A DNA stretch of 43,503 bases, from positions 1-43,503 of the forward strand of contig JAPHTF010000032.1 in the NCBI GenBank assembly GCA_026197095.1. The letters run 5' to 3'. Made by a program: the position numbers and the translations under genes. Source of the DNA: Gammaproteobacteria bacterium (GTDB lineage Bacteria; Pseudomonadota; Gammaproteobacteria; UBA6429; Thiohalophilaceae). Positions 15,581 through 24,865 of this stretch are shown here, one piece after another (position 1 is the first letter of the stretch; each line of letters begins with the position of its first letter). Under the pieces are notes generated by a model that saw only the letters and a program-made list of their open reading frames with translations, had not been told where the DNA came from and made no database searches.

Positions 15581-17845
15581 TTAGGATGTTAACGCTGCAA
15601 ATAACATCGGTAATTTTTCAGGGAGTTTATCTACGTGGTCAATGACAGTGTAGCCATTGCTGCCAAAAATATCCTGAATATAATCATCTGCTTTTTTATC
15701 TAAACTAATGCAATGAGTATAGATACCTTTTGCGGATAATTCTTCAACAGCTTTATGCGTGTCCATAATTAAAAGTTTATCATCAGTGACATCAATATCC
15801 GCAGGTTCACCATCGGTTAAGATCAGTAATAATTTTTTATCTGCTTTTTGACCTTCTAAATAGTGGCTTGCATGACGAACTGCAGCGCCCATGCGAGTAG
15901 AAAAGCCGGCTTCAATATTGGCTAAGCGTGCTTTTACACTATCATCCCAATGTTCACTAAACCCTTTTAAATGGTGATAACGCACATTATGGCGGGTGTC
16001 TGAATGAAAACCTGCTATGGCAAATTTATCACCGAGTTGTTCTATCGACCAGCCGAGTAATGTTACCGCTTCCTGGCTCAGTTCTAAAATAGATTGCGTG
16101 CAACCCTCGGGAATTTCATCCAGTGAGGCAGATAAATCCATTAACAATAAAACAGCAAAGTCACGACCATCATGCCGATGGCTCATGTTAATGCGGGGGT
16201 CGGGTTGCGCACCACTTTTAAAATCAATAATAGAACGAATCGCAACATCCAGATCAAGTTCACTGCCTTCTTCCTGGTAACGCTGGCGCACATAATGTTG
16301 TGGCTTTAATAAATCTAAAATACGTTTTAAATAATTAGCCAGGGCAGAATGCTTTTCCAGTATCTTATCAATGTCAGCAGGATTGCCCGGTGCATGTAGT
16401 GATTCATATAATGTCACCCAGTCTGGTTTATAGCTGGTCGAATTATAATCCCACTCATGATAATGGCGGGGAGGTAATCCTTCAGGTTCAATCGTTTCTT
16501 TGCTTTGTGGTTCACTGGTATCATCTTCCGGCTCATCAGCTTCTTCAATGAAAACCCACATGTGACGGTTATCATCACGGTAATCCACTTCAGTGTTTTC
16601 AAAACGAACCTTAGGAGCAAGATCATTTTGACGACGAGTTCTGGCAGTAAAAGAAATGGCGAGGTTAAGCATTTCTTTGGTGTTTGATTCCGCACCATCT
16701 TTTAATGCATCCCAGAATTTTTCGACATATTCGAGAATATCCGGATTTTGATAGCCATGATTACTGTCCAGGATTGCACGTGAGAACATTGCAAGACGAT
16801 GACGTACACACGATTCTTTTTCTGAGTCACATGAACCTTCAATGGGTACGGGATGTAAGGCACAAAAATATTTTCTTAAGCCCGGATATTCACGCAGTAT
16901 GAGTTGTTCTACACGTGAGTCTTCAAACGCTTCAACCGCAATACGCTGAAATGGCGATAAGTTATCGGCAACCTGTCGGGTAGTCCAACGTTTATGTGCA
17001 GCCATATGAGCAATGGTCATGCGATAACGATTAATTCCAGATACTTCATTAAGATCATCATAAACATCAGGGATGCGCATACCAAGCTCGTCATAATAAG
17101 GTTGCGGTTTACGCAGCTCATCAAAGCCTAATGAATAAGGCACAAAGTATTCTTCTGTTTGCCACATGCTGCGCATATACATATCAAGCTGGCGTTCATG
17201 GTCCATATATAACGTGCCATGACGTTCACGTTGTAACATCGCTTTACTATCTGCTGATTGTATCGCGAAGTAATCTTTTTGACGTTCAGGATGGTTATGG
17301 TAATTACGTACGCCGTATTCAATCCAGTTTTTTAAACCTTCAAGTGATAACTGGCTTAATAAATAAGGAATCTTTTCCAACAGAACAGGAAAGCCCTGGC
17401 TTGAATGTGTTTTATGATGACCGTGGACGGATGTTGTTGTTGTCTCCAGCATGGAGAAAAGAATAGCAAAAAAATGCTGCATTTGTTCCAGCGTACCTAG
17501 TCTGCGACAAGCTTCAGGTAAACACTGCATAAAAGGCGGAATCGCTTTACCATTTGGTGAGCGCGACATATCCCAGACATGTGTGGAGACAATTTCCAGG
17601 ATAGCTTCATCACCTAAGCGATGAACCATTTGCGGCATTTCTTCGAGATAAATTGAAACCGGCTCCCAACCGCGTCCAATCATACAAACCTGCGAAGCAC
17701 CTGCAAGGTATTTTTCAACACCGTCATTGGTTAGGTTACGTAAGGCATCTTTCATATAGTCATCAAAGCAATCTTCAATCTGCTCAAAACTACATTTAAG
17801 TAATTTACGATGATGTGGGTATTCTGTTGTAACTTCAGTTGTCAT
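15581..17845 (-). CDS. cbbO: RuBisCO activase subunit CbbO (von Willebrand A domain)
   Basis: A 754-residue protein. The C-terminal von Willebrand A domain (~555-754) has the MIDAS motif DLSAS (Asp570, Ser572, Ser574), FSTRMGAAVRHAS and ILTDGEPADI. The long N-terminal part is helical, as in CbbO/NorD proteins. CbbO works with the AAA+ protein CbbQ: the complex pulls inhibitory sugar phosphates from RuBisCO, with the MIDAS metal helping CbbO bind RuBisCO. The order cbbM-cbbQ-cbbO on one strand is the classical form II activase locus. A palindromic repeat separates it from cbbQ. Confidence 0.95.
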   Translation of the reverse strand: MTTEVTTEYPHHRKLLKCSFEQIEDCFDDYMKDALRNLTNDGVEKYLAGASQVCMIGRGWEPVSIYLEEMPQMVHRLGDEAILEIVSTHVWDMSRSPNGKAIPPFMQCLPEACRRLGTLEQMQHFFAILFSMLETTTTSVHGHHKTHSSQGFPVLLEKIPYLLSQLSLEGLKNWIEYGVRNYHNHPERQKDYFAIQSADSKAMLQRERHGTLYMDHERQLDMYMRSMWQTEEYFVPYSLGFDELRKPQPYYDELGMRIPDVYDDLNEVSGINRYRMTIAHMAAHKRWTTRQVADNLSPFQRIAVEAFEDSRVEQLILREYPGLRKYFCALHPVPIEGSCDSEKESCVRHRLAMFSRAILDSNHGYQNPDILEYVEKFWDALKDGAESNTKEMLNLAISFTARTRRQNDLAPKVRFENTEVDYRDDNRHMWVFIEEADEPEDDTSEPQSKETIEPEGLPPRHYHEWDYNSTSYKPDWVTLYESLHAPGNPADIDKILEKHSALANYLKRILDLLKPQHYVRQRYQEEGSELDLDVAIRSIIDFKSGAQPDPRINMSHRHDGRDFAVLLLMDLSASLDEIPEGCTQSILELSQEAVTLLGWSIEQLGDKFAIAGFHSDTRHNVRYHHLKGFSEHWDDSVKARLANIEAGFSTRMGAAVRHASHYLEGQKADKKLLLILTDGEPADIDVTDDKLLIMDTHKAVEELSAKGIYTHCISLDKKADDYIQDIFGSNGYTVIDHVDKLPEKLPMLFAALTS

Positions 17846-17883
17846 GTTTGCGCCAGAGGATAAATAAAATCAAAATATTTTTT

Positions 17884-17961
17884 ACCACAGAGGACACGGA
17901 GGTACACAGAGAAAACATTTATAACTAATAAACCTCTGTGAACCTCCGTGTCCTCTGTGGT
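17884..17961. repeat. Palindromic intergenic repeat, copy B (between cbbQ and cbbO)
   Basis: Nearly perfect inverted repeat: ACCACAGAGGACACGGAGG begins the left arm and CCTCCGTGTCCTCTGTGGT ends the right arm; the 28-base arms differ at one position. The ~22-base centre is AT-rich (AACATTTATAACTAATAA). In RNA it would fold into a long hairpin between the cbbQ and cbbO coding regions. Confidence 0.93.
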
Positions 17962-17977
17962 TCAGGCCTTTATAAAT

Positions 17978-18787
17978 TTAAGCAAAAATACTGTCAATTG
18001 AATGCATTAATGTATCGCGAATATCTTTATCATCGGTAATAGGGGTAACGAGTGCCATGTGACAGGCTTCTTTCGCTTCAATGCCTTTGTTCATGAGTGT
18101 TGCTGCATAAACAAGTAAACGTGTTGAAATACCTTCGTCCAGGCCATGACCTTTTAAATGACGCGCAGCATGGGCAACTTTGACTAACTTAGCTGAAGTT
18201 TCTTCATCAATACTGGCTTCTTTTGCAACTATTGCTGCTTCAACTTTAGTGTCCGGGTATCCGAAATCTAAACCAGTGAAACGTTGTTTGGTGGATTGCT
18301 TAAGATCTTTCATCATGCTTTGGTAACCCGGGTTATAAGAAATAACCAGCTGAAAATCAGGATGCGCTGCAATCAGTTCACCTTTTTTATCTAATGGCAA
18401 AGTACGACGATGATCGGTTAAAGGATGAATAACAACAGTTGTATCCTGACGCGCTTCAACAATTTCATCCAGGTAACAAATTGCACCAATGCGTGCTGCA
18501 GTGGTTAATGGGCCATCTAACCAACGTGTGCCATTTGCATCAAGTAAATAACGACCGACTAAATCTGAAGCTGTCATATCTTCATTACAGGCAACTGTAA
18601 TTAATGGCTTGCCGAGTTTATACGCCATGTGCTCGATAAAACGTGATTTACCACAACCCGTTGGCCCCTTAACCATAACAGGCATGCGCGCATCATAAGC
18701 CGCTTCGTATAATTTAATTTCGTTACCCTGGGCTTCGTAATAAGGCTCTTCAGTAATTTTATATTGGGATATATCTATGTCTGTCAT
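17978..18787 (-). CDS. cbbQ: RuBisCO activase AAA+ ATPase CbbQ
   Basis: A 269-residue MoxR-type AAA+ ATPase. Walker A GPTGCGKS lies at residues 41-48, Walker B with the catalytic acid (AICYLDEI) at ~102-109, and LVISYNPGYQSMMKDLKQSTKQRF contains the sensor 1 Asn and arginine-finger region. CbbQ forms hexamers that remodel RuBisCO together with one CbbO. Size and motifs are normal. It is placed between cbbM and cbbO with a palindromic repeat on each side. Confidence 0.96.
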   Translation of the reverse strand: MTDIDISQYKITEEPYYEAQGNEIKLYEAAYDARMPVMVKGPTGCGKSRFIEHMAYKLGKPLITVACNEDMTASDLVGRYLLDANGTRWLDGPLTTAARIGAICYLDEIVEARQDTTVVIHPLTDHRRTLPLDKKGELIAAHPDFQLVISYNPGYQSMMKDLKQSTKQRFTGLDFGYPDTKVEAAIVAKEASIDEETSAKLVKVAHAARHLKGHGLDEGISTRLLVYAATLMNKGIEAKEACHMALVTPITDDKDIRDTLMHSIDSIFA

Positions 18788-18813
18788 TTTAAAATACCTT
18801 TGAAAAATTTTTC

Positions 18814-18889
18814 ACCACAGAGGACACGGAGGTTCACAGAGAAAACATTTTAACTAATAAACCCCTGTGACCTCGGTGTCCTCTGTGGT
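18814..18889. repeat. Palindromic intergenic repeat, copy C (between cbbM and cbbQ)
   Basis: The left arm begins ACCACAGAGGACACGGAGG and is the same as copy B over that stretch; the right arm (CCTCGGTGTCCTCTGTGGT) has a few changes. The centre AACATTTTAACTAATAA is almost identical to copy B, so copies B and C are recent duplicates compared with copy A. Confidence 0.93.
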
Positions 18890-18913
18890 AAAAAATCTTT
18901 TATATTAATATAG

Positions 18914-18948
18914 AAAAAAAACCCCCACCGAAGTGGTGAGGGTTTTTT
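18914..18948 (-). terminator. Rho-independent terminator after cbbM
   Basis: On the minus strand ACCCTCACC pairs with GGTGGGGGT around the loop ACTTC (9 bp with one G-T pair), followed by eight T residues. It stands ~20 bases after the cbbM stop and should end most cbbM transcripts before cbbQ. Confidence 0.88.
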
Positions 18949-18966
18949 CGATACTGAAACGTTCGC

Positions 18967-20355
18967 TTACTTGTGAACGCCCAGCTTGTCTCTCCAGCCT
19001 GGGAAGAGTGCGTCTGCATCGTGCTCGAAAGATTCGAATGCGCGAGCAAATTCTTTGTGCTCTTTTGCGTATTCGATTGGATCTGCACCTTGCTTCCAGC
19101 AATCGTATGCCTGGTGTAAAGATTTAGCACCCGCTGCAGGCGAGTCGATATGACCGTAAGAACCACCACCAGAAGTATTGATGACGTTACCGTGACCCAG
19201 GTTTTCGAAGAAACCAGGTAGACGTAATGCATTCATACCACCAGAGATAATTGGTGTAGTAGGCTTCATACCGTTCCATTTTTGGAAGTACTCAGGTCCC
19301 TGACACTCATCACGTTCAATCATGTATGCGATGATTTTATCTTCAGCGCCGCCTTCCATTTTGCCGTAGCCCATAGTGCCCACGTGGATACCAGAAGCAC
19401 CCATTAAACGAGACATTTTAGCTAAAACATAAGCAGTATAACCACGCTTAGAAGAAGGAGACGTTACCGCACCATGACCTGCACGATGGTAATGTAAGTA
19501 TTGACCTGGGTAGTTACGACGAGCCGTTGTCACCATACCTGGACCACCAACATAACCGTCAACCAGGAATGCTAAACGAGGCGCATCTTCACCAAATAAC
19601 TCCAGACCGTAGTCTGCACGAGCACACATTTCATGGTGATCATCAGCCGTAATGTTCATAGAGAAGATTTTTGCTTCGCCAGTTTCGTCTTGCGCACGTT
19701 TCATTGCGTCATGAACTAAAGGTAATACCTTCTTCATTGGGCAGAAAACCTGGTTACCTTGTGGTTCATCATTTTTGATGAAATCGCCACCTAACCAGAA
19801 CTGGTAAGCCGCGTCAGCGAAAGGCTCTGGACGTAAACCGAGTTTAGGCTTGATGATAGTACCCGCAATGTAACCACCGTTTTCACGTGGGCGACCTAAT
19901 GCGTTCCACATGTCAGAGATATCCATTGAAGGACCATCGAATAAGTTCAACATCTTAGGTGGGATAAAGAAGTCATACATCTGAGCGTTTTTGATATCAC
20001 CCATGCCCTGGTTATTACCAATAGCAAGAGTAAGGAAAGAAACGATCATTGCACGGCCATCAATTACGTTACGATCGAATAATTCGTTCGGGTAAGCAAT
20101 TTTCATGATGCCTTTAGCTTCGTCGATTGAGTAAACTAAAGCGTCAACACCTTTAGTGAAATCATCTGTTGTTGAAACTTCAACGTTAGTACCTGTTGAT
20201 GATTCAGCTGCAAAGTGAGCAGCCGCTTCCAGGTAACCGTAACCTTCAGCAGGTTCCATAGTGTATGCAACCAGGATGTGTTTACCATCTGCAAGTAACG
20301 TATCTTCGTTTAAGCTAAGGTCAGAATAACGACCTGTTTGATCTAATAAAGCCAT
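18967..20355 (-). CDS. cbbM: Form II ribulose-1,5-bisphosphate carboxylase/oxygenase CbbM
   Basis: A 462-residue form II RuBisCO large subunit, the CO2-fixing enzyme of the Calvin cycle. The catalytic Lys169 lies in [10 protein letters not shown] and the carbamylated Lys194 with metal ligands Asp196 and Glu197 in [14 protein letters not shown]; numbering is three above the Rhodospirillum rubrum enzyme. Further contacts are [40 protein letters not shown] and [12 protein letters not shown]. All are intact. The start is supported by AAGGAG at 20364-20369. There is no small-subunit or carboxysome gene nearby, as expected for form II. It has its own terminator and a divergent cbbR. Confidence 0.99.
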   Translation of the reverse strand: MALLDQTGRYSDLSLNEDTLLADGKHILVAYTMEPAEGYGYLEAAAHFAAESSTGTNVEVSTTDDFTKGVDALVYSIDEAKGIMKIAYPNELFDRNVIDGRAMIVSFLTLAIGNNQGMGDIKNAQMYDFFIPPKMLNLFDGPSMDISDMWNALGRPRENGGYIAGTIIKPKLGLRPEPFADAAYQFWLGGDFIKNDEPQGNQVFCPMKKVLPLVHDAMKRAQDETGEAKIFSMNITADDHHEMCARADYGLELFGEDAPRLAFLVDGYVGGPGMVTTARRNYPGQYLHYHRAGHGAVTSPSSKRGYTAYVLAKMSRLMGASGIHVGTMGYGKMEGGAEDKIIAYMIERDECQGPEYFQKWNGMKPTTPIISGGMNALRLPGFFENLGHGNVINTSGGGSYGHIDSPAAGAKSLHQAYDCWKQGADPIEYAKEHKEFARAFESFEHDADALFPGWRDKLGVHK

Positions 20356-20540
20356 TGAATGGACTCCTTATTATTTATGAATTCGGTCTGGTCTTAATTC
20401 TAATTCCCCTGAATGCTGGGACTTAAAATGGGTGCGTGAGGTTTTTAATTAACCTCATTGCCAGAAAGTTTTGCGACTATACGTAGGATCATTCATAATT
20501 AATATTCAGATATCTTGATAGGATACATAAGTAATACCTT
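20356..20540. promoter_or_regulatory. cbbM/cbbR divergent control region
   Basis: This 185-base region holds the promoters of both genes. An inverted repeat GAGGTT-N7-AACCTC lies at 20438-20456. Nearer cbbR, ATTCATAA (20491-20498) and TAATATTC (20500-20507) are repeated in inverse orientation as TTATGAAT and GAATATTA at 20539-20550, across the cbbR start codon. Both are candidate CbbR sites: LysR-type regulators bind such dyads between the divergent genes. Which dyad is used cannot be told. Confidence 0.55.
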
Positions 20541-21452
20541 ATGAATATTACGTTTCGACAATTAGAGGTTTTCGAGGTGGTCGCCCGTCTTTTGAGCTAT
20601 ACCAGGGCATCAAAAGAGCTTCATCTCAGTCAGCCCGCTGTTTCTATGCAAATCAAGCAGTTAGAAGAAAATGCTGGGCTGCCCCTGTTTGAGCAAATAG
20701 GGCGGAAAATCTATTTAACCGAGGCTGGGCGTGAAATGTACCATTACAGCCGGGCTATCGCGGAACAGCTGGATGAAGTAGACGATGTGTTTGAACAACT
20801 AAAAGGTGTGAAATCCGGCCGGCTGGAAATTACTGTTGCCACTACGGCCAATGCCTTTGCGACACGTATGTTGTCCATGTTTAGCAAACAATTTGAGGGT
20901 TCCACGGTCAGTTTAGATGTGACTAACCGTGAGCGCTTACTTCGCCAAATCGCAGATAATGAAAAAGATATTGCAATAATGGGGCGGCCACCTGCCGATG
21001 CTGAATTAGAGATTGAACCTTTTGCAGATAATCCGCTTGTCGTGGTGGCTGCGCCAGATCATCCTCTTGTAGCGAAGCAACCTATACCTTTATATATGTT
21101 ACAAGATCAGACCTTCGTGGTGCGTGAGCAGGGTTCGGGCACGCGAACGGCAATGGAACGCTTTTTTGATGAGCATAATTTGAGTATCACCTCGAGTATG
21201 GAAATGAATGAAAATGAGGCAATCAAGCAAGCGGTTCAAGCCGGGATGGGATTGGGTATTGTCTCCATCCACACCATTGAACTTGAATTAGAAACAAATA
21301 GGCTTGTTATATTAGATGTGGAAGACTTCCCTATTATGCGCCACTGGTATTTGGTGCATCGAAAAGAGAAGCGACTTTCACCCATTACCCAGGCTTTTAA
21401 GGACTTTGTGTTGAGTGAAGGGCGAAATCTTATATCCAATATATCGACATGA
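20541..21452 (+). CDS. cbbR: LysR-type transcriptional regulator CbbR
   Basis: A 303-residue LysR family protein. The N-terminal winged helix reads MNITFRQLEVFEVVARLLSY-TRASKELHLSQPAVSMQIKQLEENAGLPLFEQIGRKIYLTEAG. The effector-binding domain follows (GRLEITVATTANAFATRML, VREQGSGTRTAMERFF, AVQAGMGLGIVS), closely resembling CbbR. CbbR activates cbb genes in response to metabolites such as RuBP, PEP or NADPH in characterised bacteria. Divergent placement against cbbM makes the assignment secure. No clear Shine-Dalgarno precedes the ATG, and a dyad crosses the start codon, which suggests autoregulation. Confidence 0.93.
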   Translation: MNITFRQLEVFEVVARLLSYTRASKELHLSQPAVSMQIKQLEENAGLPLFEQIGRKIYLTEAGREMYHYSRAIAEQLDEVDDVFEQLKGVKSGRLEITVATTANAFATRMLSMFSKQFEGSTVSLDVTNRERLLRQIADNEKDIAIMGRPPADAELEIEPFADNPLVVVAAPDHPLVAKQPIPLYMLQDQTFVVREQGSGTRTAMERFFDEHNLSITSSMEMNENEAIKQAVQAGMGLGIVSIHTIELELETNRLVILDVEDFPIMRHWYLVHRKEKRLSPITQAFKDFVLSEGRNLISNIST

Positions 21453-21549
21453 GATTTTTACCTTAATAACCATGTCGTTCCATAAAGAGCGGAATGTTGA
21501 TCTGTATCAACGTTAGCAAGTCAGGTGATAGATTATGATTAGGCATGTT

Positions 21550-21571
21550 AACTGTACCGAAATTGAACTAA
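21550..21571 (+). promoter_or_regulatory. Shared motif AACTG-N7-ATTGAACTAA, copy 1
   Basis: AACTG, seven bases, then ATTGAACTAA, placed 63 bases before the ATG of the first Met/His/Cys-rich gene. The same 15 fixed bases with the same spacing occur before the second such gene (28506-28527). Overlapping it, ACCGA and TCGGT form a wide dyad at 21556-21586. Probably a common operator or promoter element of the copper island; no known consensus was recognised. Confidence 0.5.
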
Positions 21572-21634
21572 TTGATAAATATCGGTTCATATTGTTGATT
21601 GTATTAAGTCCATTATTTGATTAAGCTTAAATTT

Positions 21635-22027
21635 ATGTTTAGAAAAGCACTAACACATTTAATTATCATCGCGCTCGCAGTGTTGCCAGTGCAAGTGATT
21701 AGTGCAAGTGTCGAAAAAGCTGATATGCATATGAGCATGAATCATTCTACTCAGGTTGATAATGAATGCGTGCATGCGTCTAATCATAAAATGACTGGAA
21801 TGGAAGCCGGACAGATAATGAGTGATAAGGAGTGTTGTGACGATCAGTCTCACCAATGTCAAAGTTGTAATAATTGCCCTCAAGCAGCAGCCAGCGCAAT
21901 GTTGTTACTTTTACACTCATCTACAAAAATATCTTCATCAAAAACGCAAAAGTATTTTACAAGCTATTTATTCTTAAATGGCGTTCCCCAAAAAAATCTT
22001 CTAAGACCTCCTCGAACTCTTATTTAA
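21635..22027 (+). CDS. Small secreted Met/His/Cys-rich protein at the head of the cus genes
   Basis: A 130-residue protein with a signal segment at ~5-24 (LTHLIIIALAVLPVQVISAS). The mature part is rich in metal-ligand residues: DMHMSMNHS, NHKMTGMEAGQIM, then ECCDDQSHQCQSCNNCP, which resembles a compact Cys cluster. It ends with a hydrophobic LLLLHSS and a basic LLRPPRTLI tail. The ATG at 21635 is taken, not an earlier TTG; neither has a good ribosome site. It precedes cusC on the same strand. A periplasmic or envelope copper-binding role is likely from composition and context; small proteins of this style occur in copper loci of other gammaproteobacteria. A paralogue lies at 28602-28979. Confidence 0.65.
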   Translation: MFRKALTHLIIIALAVLPVQVISASVEKADMHMSMNHSTQVDNECVHASNHKMTGMEAGQIMSDKECCDDQSHQCQSCNNCPQAAASAMLLLLHSSTKISSSKTQKYFTSYLFLNGVPQKNLLRPPRTLI

Positions 22028-22119
22028 TTTCGACCTGTATTTTATACGGAGTATTTGTGCAGAGTGTTTATTAAACACCGAGGCACAGTGTTTATAAATT
22101 AAATATCGAGGATATACCA

Positions 22120-23376
22120 ATGGCACTTTCTGCCAGATTTATTCAAGTAACAATATCATTTGCATTATTGATTAATTTTTCCGTGCATGCAGAACAAAAT
22201 ATAAGTATCGAACGTGCAGTACAAATTGCATTAGAACATGATTCGTTAACTCATGTTTTCAAATTTCGACGTGATGCATATAAAAATTTATCGATTGCAG
22301 AAGATACGCTACCCGATCCAAAAATTAAATTAGGTGTGGTGAATGCACCTACGGACACTTTTGCCCTGGACCAGGAGCCAATGACTCAAGTTCAGCTTGG
22401 CATTCAGCAAATGTTTCCCCGTGGAAATAGCCTGGAAATAAAATCACAACGCGCATTGAGCATGTCAGTTGCTGAAGATGCTAAAACTGAAAATCAACGT
22501 CGTAAAGTAACACGTGAAGTACGTGAAACATGGTTAGAACTTTATTATTGGTTGCATGCAGAGTCAGTCGTTAAGGAAAATCGAAAACTCTTTACCGAGT
22601 TGGTTTCTGTGACCAAACAACAATACGCAGCAGGGCGGCAGAAGCAACAAGATGTGATTCGTTCTGAACTTGAGCTTGGTATGCTCGATGATCGTGAAAT
22701 GAAAATACAAACTCAAATCGAAACAACACAAGCAAAGTTGGCAAAATATTTAGGTACAGATTATTCGGATATTAAAATCGGAATAAATTTACCAACATAT
22801 GATATTAAAAATAAATCAACTTCATGGCTAGACTCACATCCTATGTTACGGATGGAACAGGCCATGGTTGCGGTGGGCGAAAAAAATGTCGATTTGGCAA
22901 AACAGAGTTACAAGCCTTCATGGTCAGTTGATCTAACCTATGGTCAACGCAATGGAAAAAATCCAAATGGTTCAGAACGCGCTGACTTTGCTTCTGCCAT
23001 GGTGATGTTTGACCTGCCTTTATTTACTGCAGACCGCCAGGACAAACAAGTAGCGGCAAGTAAGTTTCGACTCAATGGTGCATTAAATTCACGTGAAGAA
23101 CAAAAACGTAACTTAATCAAAATGTGGCAAGCCGCATTAGCAAAAGAAAAACGTTTGTTGCAACGGGTAAAACAGTACGATGTTTTATTACTGCCCAAGT
23201 CAGATGAAAATACAAAATCCGCACTTTATGCCTATCAAAGTGGACGCAGTGGGTTTACTGCGTTAATGCGTGCACAAATTACCGAGTTGGAAACACAGTT
23301 ACGTGCTATACGGTTAACTGTTGAACATAAAAAAACTCAGGCCTTATTGCTTTATCTGGTTGGAGAAAATAGCTGA
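22120..23376 (+). CDS. cusC: Outer-membrane efflux channel of the Cus system (TolC family)
   Basis: A 418-residue TolC/OEP-family protein with a signal peptide ending near FSVHAEQN. The mature start ISIERAVQIALEHD and the repeats DTLPDPKIKLGVVNAPTD-type and PMLRMEQAMVAVGEKNVDLAKQSYKPSWSVDLTYGQR are typical of the two halves of this family. Coiled-coil helices lie at ~110-210 and ~320-400. It forms the outer-membrane exit duct for the CusB-CusA pump. It is followed closely by cusB and cusA, so the symbol is given from family and position; similarity to E. coli CusC itself is moderate. GAGG before the ATG serves as ribosome site. Confidence 0.85.
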   Translation: MALSARFIQVTISFALLINFSVHAEQNISIERAVQIALEHDSLTHVFKFRRDAYKNLSIAEDTLPDPKIKLGVVNAPTDTFALDQEPMTQVQLGIQQMFPRGNSLEIKSQRALSMSVAEDAKTENQRRKVTREVRETWLELYYWLHAESVVKENRKLFTELVSVTKQQYAAGRQKQQDVIRSELELGMLDDREMKIQTQIETTQAKLAKYLGTDYSDIKIGINLPTYDIKNKSTSWLDSHPMLRMEQAMVAVGEKNVDLAKQSYKPSWSVDLTYGQRNGKNPNGSERADFASAMVMFDLPLFTADRQDKQVAASKFRLNGALNSREEQKRNLIKMWQAALAKEKRLLQRVKQYDVLLLPKSDENTKSALYAYQSGRSGFTALMRAQITELETQLRAIRLTVEHKKTQALLLYLVGENS

Positions 23377-23404
23377 GGTTTATACCTCCAGCTCTAGGAG
23401 AATT

Positions 23405-24859
23405 ATGATGAATAAAATGAATATTGTTGCTGTTTCATTAGCTGCTATTTTATTAACGGCATATAGTGGAAATGAAAGTAAAGCTGCAGAAGAAAAAGAA
23501 AAGAAGATTTTATATTGGGTTGCACCAATGGATGCAACATATCGCCGGGATGAACCGGGTAAATCTCCTATGGGCATGGATTTAGTCCCTGTTTATGATG
23601 AGGGGGGGGATGGTAGTACTGTTAAAATTTCTCCTGCGGTTGAAAATAATATGGGTGTGCGAACCGCGATAGTTAAAAGAGATAAACTATGGCGGCGTAT
23701 TGATACAGTAGGTTATGTTGGTTTTGATGAAAATAAAATTTCTCATCTTCATTTACGTACCAAAGGCTGGATTGAAAAATTATACGTTAAGTCAGAAGGC
23801 GAACGTGTAACAAAAGGTCAATTATTATTTGAAGTGTATGCACCAGAGTTGGTCAATGCACAGGAAGAATATCTTCAGGCATTACGAAGTAATAATAGAG
23901 GCTTAACCTCGGCATCTCAGGAACGTTTAATAGCTTTGGGGATTTCTGCATCACAAATTAAACAATTAAATAAAACCCGCAGAGTAAATCAGTATGTAAA
24001 AGTGTACGCCAGGCAAGACGGAATTATTGCAAAGTTAAGTATTCGTGAAGGTATGTTTGTTACGCCATCAAAACTTGTTATGAGTCTTGCAGATTTATCC
24101 AGTGTTTGGTTATTGGCCGAAGTATTTGAAAGTCAGGCCGATTGGGTCAGGGTGGGACAGTCTGCTGAAGTGACATTATCTTATCTGCCGGGTCGTGAAT
24201 GGGAGGGTAAAGTAGAATATATCTACCCAAGTTTAGACCCTAAAACGCGAACGTTGAGAGTGAGGTTACGTTTTGAAAATAAGGATGAATCTTTAAAACC
24301 CAATATGTTTGCCAAGGTTGCTATTTATGGCGGCGCAAAACGTGAGGTTATCACTATTCCTCGTGAAGCTTTAATTCGTACCGGAAATGATCAGCGCGTT
24401 ATTATTTCTGTTGGTGATGGTGGTTTTCAGGCACGAAAGGTTACTGCAGGTATAGAGTCCGGTGAGTTTATAGAAATCGTTCAGGGTTTAAGTGAAGGCG
24501 ATAAGGTGGTGACTTCTGGTCAGTTCTTGATTGATTCTGAAGCCAGTTTAAAAGCCAGTATTGCACGCATGTCATCAGTGGATAAAAAGGAAGATGAAAT
24601 GGATCCTGCTATGGACATGTCTGAAAAAATCACAGGCACGGCAGTATTAAATAGCGTGATGCCGGCTCATAACATGATCAATATGGCGCATGATCCTATC
24701 CCGGTATTAGATTGGCCAGCGATGGAAATGGATTTTACGGTTAAAAAAGACGTGTCTCTGGAAGGTTTGAGTAAAGGCGATAAAGTGGACTTTGAGCTTG
24801 AAAAAGCGGATAGCGGTTATGTTGTTAAATCAATTCAGAAATCTAAAAACCAGGAGTGA
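23405..24859 (+). CDS. cusB: Periplasmic adaptor CusB with fused C-terminal CusF-like domain
   Basis: A 484-residue adaptor. The start is set by AGGAG at 23396-23400; the ATG at 23405 or the next codon is used. After the signal peptide a heavy-metal-binding motif follows (YWVAPMDATYRRDEPGKSPM, then GMDLVPVY; ~37-65). The barrel-sandwich and hairpin parts include GWIEKLYVKSEGERVTKGQLLFEVYAPELV and VYARQDGIIAKLSIREG; the beta-barrel has AEVTLSYLPGREWEGKVEYIYP. The last ~70 residues are a CusF-like fold with WPAMEMDFTV, the Trp and Met ligand set of the periplasmic Cu(I)/Ag(I) chaperone. The fusion brings chaperone and adaptor together. Where relatives often have a lipobox Cys, this protein has Tyr (LLTAYSGN). 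Confidence 0.93.
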   Translation: MMNKMNIVAVSLAAILLTAYSGNESKAAEEKEKKILYWVAPMDATYRRDEPGKSPMGMDLVPVYDEGGDGSTVKISPAVENNMGVRTAIVKRDKLWRRIDTVGYVGFDENKISHLHLRTKGWIEKLYVKSEGERVTKGQLLFEVYAPELVNAQEEYLQALRSNNRGLTSASQERLIALGISASQIKQLNKTRRVNQYVKVYARQDGIIAKLSIREGMFVTPSKLVMSLADLSSVWLLAEVFESQADWVRVGQSAEVTLSYLPGREWEGKVEYIYPSLDPKTRTLRVRLRFENKDESLKPNMFAKVAIYGGAKREVITIPREALIRTGNDQRVIISVGDGGFQARKVTAGIESGEFIEIVQGLSEGDKVVTSGQFLIDSEASLKASIARMSSVDKKEDEMDPAMDMSEKITGTAVLNSVMPAHNMINMAHDPIPVLDWPAMEMDFTVKKDVSLEGLSKGDKVDFELEKADSGYVVKSIQKSKNQE

Positions 24860-24865
24860 CTTAAA

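Noticed and set aside
13236-18889. CRISPR array or IS ends as explanation of the three repeats
   Set aside because: Only three dispersed copies, each palindromic and ~80 bp, without regular spacers, transposase or target duplications visible.
23321-23404. Longer CusB start within cusC
   Set aside because: A proper ribosome site and signal peptide begin at 23405; the extension is out-of-frame cusC sequence.
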